Below, one piece after another: positions 60,284 to 64,000 of a stretch of DNA of 64,000 bases (its first letter is position 1; every line of letters starts with the position of its first letter). The notes beneath the pieces are model-generated. The model made no database searches and was not told the origin of the DNA. It was given only the letters and a program-made list of their open reading frames with translations. Made by a program: the position numbers and the translations under genes. The DNA is from Oricola nitratireducens (GTDB taxonomy: Bacteria > Pseudomonadota > Alphaproteobacteria > Rhizobiales > Rhizobiaceae): the NCBI RefSeq assembly GCF_014904745.1, contig NZ_JACZCS010000024.1, positions 1 to 64,000 on the forward strand, in the 5' to 3' direction.

Positions 60284-61129
60284 GTGCAGGCTCAGATGGC
60301 ACAGGACCCGATGCTGCCCCGGCGCTACCGCGTGAAGCGTGCGTGGAGCGAGCTGTCCGACGTTTCCACGATGGAACTCGAGCCGATCGACGGCGAGGCC
60401 GTGCCGTTCGCGCCCGGCCAGTTCAACATGCTTTACGCATTCGGCGTCGGCGAGGTGGCGATCTCGATTTCCGGCGATGCCGCCGACACGGACAAGCTGG
60501 TGCACACGATCCGCAATGTCGGGGCGATCTCGGGCGCGCTGGCCGGCGTTTCCGACGGCGATGTGATCGGCGTACGCGGGCCGTTCGGTTCGGCCTGGCC
60601 GGTTGCCCAGGAGACAGGGCGGCACATCGTATTTGTCGCGGGCGGTCTCGGCCTCGCGCCGCTCAGGCCGGCGATCTACCACGTACTCAACAACCGCGAG
60701 CAATATTCGGGCATGACGCTGGTCTATGGCGCGCGTTCGCCCGACGACCTGCTTTACGCCGACGAGATCAAGGCGTGGAAATCGCGCTTCGACACCGAGG
60801 TCGAGATCACTGTGGACCATGCCGCGCCGGGCTGGACCGGGCAGGTCGGCGTCGTGACCGTACCGCTCGACCGCACGCTCTCCGGCAGCAACGGGGCGGA
60901 GGTTTCCGCCTTCGTTTGCGGGCCGGAGATCATGATGCGGTTCTCGGTGATGAGCCTGATGGCCGCCGGCGTGCCGGAAGACAAGGTCTGGATCTCGATG
61001 GAGCGCAACATGAAATGTGCCATCGGCTTTTGCGGCCATTGCCAGTTCGGCGGCGATTTCATCTGCCGCGACGGGCCGGTGTTCCGACACGACCAGGTGT
61101 CGCGGCTGATCGCGAAGAAGGAGATCTGA
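60284..61129 (+). CDS. hydG: Group 3b [NiFe]-hydrogenase FAD/NAD(P)-binding gamma subunit
   Basis: A 281-residue flavoprotein of the ferredoxin-NADP reductase fold. The FAD-binding region is around [22 protein letters not shown] (about residues 42-63), and the NAD(P) region is [22 protein letters not shown] (about residues 113-134). A C-terminal [2Fe-2S] site is built from [17 protein letters not shown] (about residues 246-262). It exchanges electrons with NAD(P)H in the cytosol. The start is GTG at 60284 (ATG at 60296 is possible), three bases after the cNMP-protein stop. Confidence 0.92.
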   Translation: MQAQMAQDPMLPRRYRVKRAWSELSDVSTMELEPIDGEAVPFAPGQFNMLYAFGVGEVAISISGDAADTDKLVHTIRNVGAISGALAGVSDGDVIGVRGPFGSAWPVAQETGRHIVFVAGGLGLAPLRPAIYHVLNNREQYSGMTLVYGARSPDDLLYADEIKAWKSRFDTEVEITVDHAAPGWTGQVGVVTVPLDRTLSGSNGAEVSAFVCGPEIMMRFSVMSLMAAGVPEDKVWISMERNMKCAIGFCGHCQFGGDFICRDGPVFRHDQVSRLIAKKEI

Positions 61130-61131
61130 GC

Positions 61132-61899
61132 ATGGCGAAACCCAAGCTTGCGGTCTGGAAGTTCTCCTCCTGCGACGGATGCCAGTTGAGCCTGCTCGAT
61201 TGCGAGGACGAGCTGCTGGACATCGCCGGGCAGATCGACATTGCGCATTTCCTCGAGGCGACGAGCGAGATCAAGAACGGACCCTACGACATCTCGCTGG
61301 TGGAGGGCTCGATCACCACGCCGCACGATGTCGAGCGCATCAGGAAGGTTCGCGAGAACTCGAAGGTGCTGATCACCATCGGCGCTTGTGCTACGGCGGG
61401 CGGCATCCAGTCGCTGCGCAATTTCGCCGACGTCAAGGAATTCACCAACATCGTTTACGCGCACCCGGAATATATCTCGACGCTGGAGAAATCCGACGCG
61501 ATCGCCGATCACGTCAAGGTCGATTTCGAACTGCGCGGCTGCCCCGTCTCCAAGCACCAGCTGCTGGAACTGATCACGGCGACGCTGGCCGGCCGCAAGC
61601 CCTATGTGCCGAACGCGTCGCAATGCATGGAATGCAAGCGGGCGGGCACTGTCTGCGTGATGGTCGCCAAGGGCACGCCGTGCCTTGGCCCGGTGACGCA
61701 GGCCGGCTGCGGCAATCTCTGCCCGTCGCACGGGCGCGGCTGCTACGGCTGTTTCGGTCCGAAGGAAAACCCGAACCCGCCGGCGCTTTCGGCGCATCTT
61801 TCCGAGTTGGGCATGGCGTCGCGCGAGGTGCGCGACTTCTATCGTTCGTTCAACGCCGGCGCGCCGGAATTCGCCAAGGAGAGCACGTCGCATGAGTGA
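61132..61899 (+). CDS. hydD: Group 3b [NiFe]-hydrogenase small (delta) subunit
   Basis: A 255-residue iron-sulfur subunit that carries electrons from the NiFe site. The proximal cluster ligands are in [14 protein letters not shown] (about residues 12-25), IGACATAGG (about 84) and LRGCPVSK (about 134). The C-terminal [11 protein letters not shown]...[21 protein letters not shown] supplies two further [4Fe-4S] clusters (about residues 165-210). The start at 61132 follows AAGAAGGAGATCTGAGC. Its end overlaps hydA by eight bases. Short and lacking a Tat signal, it is a cytosolic enzyme. Confidence 0.94.
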   Translation: MAKPKLAVWKFSSCDGCQLSLLDCEDELLDIAGQIDIAHFLEATSEIKNGPYDISLVEGSITTPHDVERIRKVRENSKVLITIGACATAGGIQSLRNFADVKEFTNIVYAHPEYISTLEKSDAIADHVKVDFELRGCPVSKHQLLELITATLAGRKPYVPNASQCMECKRAGTVCVMVAKGTPCLGPVTQAGCGNLCPSHGRGCYGCFGPKENPNPPALSAHLSELGMASREVRDFYRSFNAGAPEFAKESTSHE

Positions 61900-63181
61900 A
61901 CGCATTCTCCAGGTCGATGCGCTGGCCCGCGTGGAAGGCGAGGGCGCGCTTTACGTCCGGCTGAAGGGTGACGAGATCGAAAAGGTCGAGTTCCGCATCT
62001 TCGAGCCGCCGCGCTTCTTCGAGGCGTTCCTGCAGGGGCGCGACGCGCACGAGACGCCGGATATCACCTCGCGCATCTGCGGCATCTGCCCGATCGCCTA
62101 TATCATGGGCGCGAGCCAGGCGGTGGAACAGGCGCTCGGCGTCTCGGTGACGCCGGAAATCCACGAACTCAGGCGGCTGATCTATTGCGGCGAATGGATC
62201 CAGAGCCACGTGCTGCACGCGGCGATGCTGCACGCGCCGGATTTCCTCAACCTGCATGACGCGATCAAGATCGCCGAGGTCAATCCGGAGCTGGTCAAGA
62301 CGGCACTCAGGTTGAAGAAGATCGGCAACAGTCTGATGGAGGTCGTCGGCGGACGTGCGGTGCATCCGGTCAACACGCGGGTCGGCGGCTTCTATTCGGC
62401 GCCGGACAAGGCCAAGGTGAAGGCGCTGCTGCCGGAACTGGAATGGGGTATCGCCGCGGCGCGCGACGTGGCCGTCGCCTTCTCGAAGTTCGATTTCCCC
62501 GACGACGAATACGACTACACATTCGTGTCGCTGAAGCACCCGGAGACGTATGCCATCGCAGAAGGGCGGCTTGTCTCGAACCGTGGCCTCGACATCGGCG
62601 TGCCCGAATTCAACGACCATTTCTTCGAGGAGCATGTGGCGCGTTCCAACGCGCTGCACGGACACATGAAGGACGGCTCGGCCTATCTAGTCGGGCCGCT
62701 GGCGCGCTATGCAAACAATTACGCGCAGCTGACCGATGCCGTGAAGGAGACCGCGGCGCTGTGCGGCCTCGGCGAGGTGGTGCGCAATCCGTTCAAGTCG
62801 ATCCTGGTGCGGATGATCGAGGTGCAATACGCGCTGGAAGAGGCGGCGCGGATCGTGCGCGTCTACGAACCGCCGAAGCAGCCGTTCATCGACACCCCGC
62901 CGAGGGCGGGCGAGGGGCATGGCTGCACCGAGGCACCGCGCGGGATCTGCTACCACACCTACAAGCTCGACGCCGAAGGTCTGGTCACCCATGCGCAGAT
63001 CGTGCCGCCGACCTCGCAGAACCAGCCGCAGATCGAGGCCGACCTGACGCGTGTCGTCGCCGCCAACATGGACATGGCGGACGCCGACCTGCAGTGGCGC
63101 TGCGAACAGACGATCCGCAATTACGATCCCTGCATTTCGTGCGCGACGCATTTCCTGAAACTGACGGTCGAGCGTGTCTGA
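61892..63181 (+). CDS. hydA: Group 3b [NiFe]-hydrogenase large (alpha) subunit
   Basis: A 429-residue catalytic subunit. The N-terminal NiFe motif is [11 protein letters not shown] (C63, C66) and the C-terminal motif [10 protein letters not shown] (C414, C417), so all four metal ligands are present. The nine residues after H420 (FLKLTVERV) form the peptide that a maturation protease must remove, and such a protease gene follows immediately. The enzyme couples H2 and NAD(P)H and may also reduce sulfur. Hyp maturation genes are outside the window. The ATG at 61892 overlaps hydD; the stop overlaps the protease gene. Confidence 0.95.
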   Translation: MSERILQVDALARVEGEGALYVRLKGDEIEKVEFRIFEPPRFFEAFLQGRDAHETPDITSRICGICPIAYIMGASQAVEQALGVSVTPEIHELRRLIYCGEWIQSHVLHAAMLHAPDFLNLHDAIKIAEVNPELVKTALRLKKIGNSLMEVVGGRAVHPVNTRVGGFYSAPDKAKVKALLPELEWGIAAARDVAVAFSKFDFPDDEYDYTFVSLKHPETYAIAEGRLVSNRGLDIGVPEFNDHFFEEHVARSNALHGHMKDGSAYLVGPLARYANNYAQLTDAVKETAALCGLGEVVRNPFKSILVRMIEVQYALEEAARIVRVYEPPKQPFIDTPPRAGEGHGCTEAPRGICYHTYKLDAEGLVTHAQIVPPTSQNQPQIEADLTRVVAANMDMADADLQWRCEQTIRNYDPCISCATHFLKLTVERV

Positions 63182-63626
63182 GCAAATGCTGATCGTCGGT
63201 ATCGGCAACGCGTTCCGCTCCGACGATGGCGTTGGGCCTTTCGTCGCCGAGGGACTGGCCGCGAAGGGCTTTTCCGCGACCGTACATGCCGGCGACGGGA
63301 CCGGGTTGATGGACCTGTTCGACAAGCATGACCGGATCGTGCTCGTCGACGCGACGCGCAGCAATGCGGAGCCGGGCACGCTGATCGCGCTCGACGCGGC
63401 AGCAGCGAAACTTCCCGCCGACCTGTTCCACTATTCGACGCATCGCTTCGGACTGGCCGAGGCCGTGGAGACGGCGCGGGCGCTCGGGACACTGCCACAA
63501 AGCGTCTTGGTCTACGGCATCGAGGGCGAGGACTTCGGCGCAGGAACGGCGCTGTCACCAGTCGTCGAAAGCGCGGCGGTGGCGCTGATTTCGCAATTGG
63601 TTGAATCGCTTGGGGACGTTTTCTGA
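63174..63626 (+). CDS. Hydrogenase maturation endopeptidase (HyaD/HycI/FrxA family)
   Basis: A 150-residue protease that trims the C-terminus of the NiFe large subunit after metal insertion. It has LIVGIGNAFRSDDGVGPFVAE (residues 6-26; the Asp is a Ni-sensing ligand), HAGDGTGLMDLFDKHDRIVLVDAT (about residues 40-63, second ligand Asp) and FHYSTHRFGLAEAVETARAL (about 89-108, His ligand). It starts at GTG 63174 or ATG 63186 and overlaps hydA by eight bases, so it is dedicated to this enzyme. Confidence 0.92.
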   Translation: MSEQMLIVGIGNAFRSDDGVGPFVAEGLAAKGFSATVHAGDGTGLMDLFDKHDRIVLVDATRSNAEPGTLIALDAAAAKLPADLFHYSTHRFGLAEAVETARALGTLPQSVLVYGIEGEDFGAGTALSPVVESAAVALISQLVESLGDVF

Positions 63627-63658
63627 CGGATGCGATGCGGGGATACGGAGGAGAACCG

Positions 63659-64000
63659 ATGAACCTGACAGTGGCGGACGATTTCCTGGCCGAGAGCGAA
63701 GTGCTTCATGCCTGCGTCAAGGATTTGCGGGACGCCGATTTCGAGCGCGCGACGCAGTTCAAGGGCTGGACGATCAATGACGTGCTGGTGCATCTGCATT
63801 TCTGGAACGGAGCTGCCGATCTGGCGGCGCGCGACGAGGCGGACTTCCGGCGCCTCGCCGCCGAGGTCTCAGACGTGGTGCGCGAGGGACGCCTTCGCCC
63901 GTTCGAGAATGCGGCGATCGCTGAACGGGGCCATGCGCTCCGGGACATCTGGATCGACCGTGCCCGCGACATGGCGGCGCGCTGGCGCGACTTCGATCCG
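63659..64000 (+). CDS. DinB/mycothiol-dependent maleylpyruvate-isomerase-like protein (N-terminal part)
   Basis: The first 114 residues are visible; the gene runs off the window. The N-terminal four-helix bundle of the TIGR03084 / maleylpyruvate isomerase N-terminal family is recognisable. Its metal histidine lies in FKGWTINDVLVHLHFWNGAADLA (about residues 33-55), followed by RLAAEVSDVVREGRLRPFENAAIAERG. Alphaproteobacteria do not make mycothiol, so the reaction is unknown. The ATG at 63659 follows CGGAGGAGAACCG, 32 bases after the protease gene, so it may be a further gene of the hydrogenase operon. Confidence 0.75.
   Translation, partial: MNLTVADDFLAESEVLHACVKDLRDADFERATQFKGWTINDVLVHLHFWNGAADLAARDEADFRRLAAEVSDVVREGRLRPFENAAIAERGHALRDIWIDRARDMAARWRDFDP

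Noticed and set aside
60067-61131. Long frame running into hydD from within the cNMP and hydG genes
   Set aside because: It overlaps two clear genes in another frame; hydD starts at 61132 with its own ribosome site and the conserved FSSCDGC motif.

Overview
This is high-GC chromosomal DNA from an alphaproteobacterium, most likely a Hyphomicrobiales (rhizobial-type) lineage. That placement is inferred from the gene families, the dense operons with GGAGG-type ribosome sites, and the TRAP/ABC-rich catabolic islands; I cannot name a genus. I saw no transposase, integrase, prophage or CRISPR array. The window opens inside an unidentified acidic protein and closes inside a DinB/maleylpyruvate-isomerase-like gene.

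Region 1 (0-10 kb) is mostly housekeeping: Kup potassium uptake, a TetR regulator co-transcribed with ilvC, a diheme cytochrome c, an aminotransferase followed by UPF0303, Nudix-like and PhzF genes, a tRNA-Lys(CUU), and an isochorismatase-family hydrolase. Region 2 (10.2-19.5 kb) is a complete-looking 3-(3-hydroxyphenyl)propionate meta-cleavage island. mhpB, mhpC, mhpD and mhpA run on the plus strand. An IclR-type mhpR, a TRAP importer with fused DctQ-DctM, and an HpaI-type aldolase run on the minus strand. A shared operator (TGTTCAC-N3-GWGAACA) lies upstream of both transcription units. Region 3 (19.5-20.3 kb) holds only decayed sequence.

Region 4 (20.3-44.2 kb) is a large carbohydrate/diol-type catabolic island. 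A minus-strand operon is headed by an unusual transcription factor: a winged helix fused to an ABC-type solute-binding domain. It continues with a BudC-like SDR, a creatinase-like M24 protein, 2-oxoacid/acetoin dehydrogenase E1 alpha and beta, a two-lipoyl protein with no E2 active site, an aldehyde dehydrogenase, a separate lipoyl-less catalytic E2, and a KduD-like SDR. Divergent from it is a ribose-type ABC importer with a paralogous SDR, a beta-hydroxyacid dehydrogenase and a ThuA-like protein. Three TCC-N5-GGA elements lie in and beside the shared control region. A second TRAP island follows, with an IlvD/Edd dehydratase, a SnoaL-like protein and a DUF3237 protein.

Region 5 (44.5-52 kb) is a six-gene Hyf/Ehr membrane complex (hyfB-C-E-F-G-I) whose large subunit has lost all NiFe-binding cysteines; an XRE regulator is coupled to it. 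Region 6 (52.2-58.4 kb) carries trxC, a small lipoprotein, a PAS protein, a kinase, a GntR regulator with a LigM-type aryl O-demethylase (both preceded by TGTATACA), and a CaiB-type CoA-transferase. Region 7 (58.5-63.6 kb) is a group 3b [NiFe]-hydrogenase operon (hydB, a cyclic-nucleotide-binding protein, hydG, hydD, hydA, a maturation protease). It is preceded by a perfect FNR/FixK box, and a one-mismatch box lies upstream of trxC/XRE-hyf, which suggests joint control by low oxygen.
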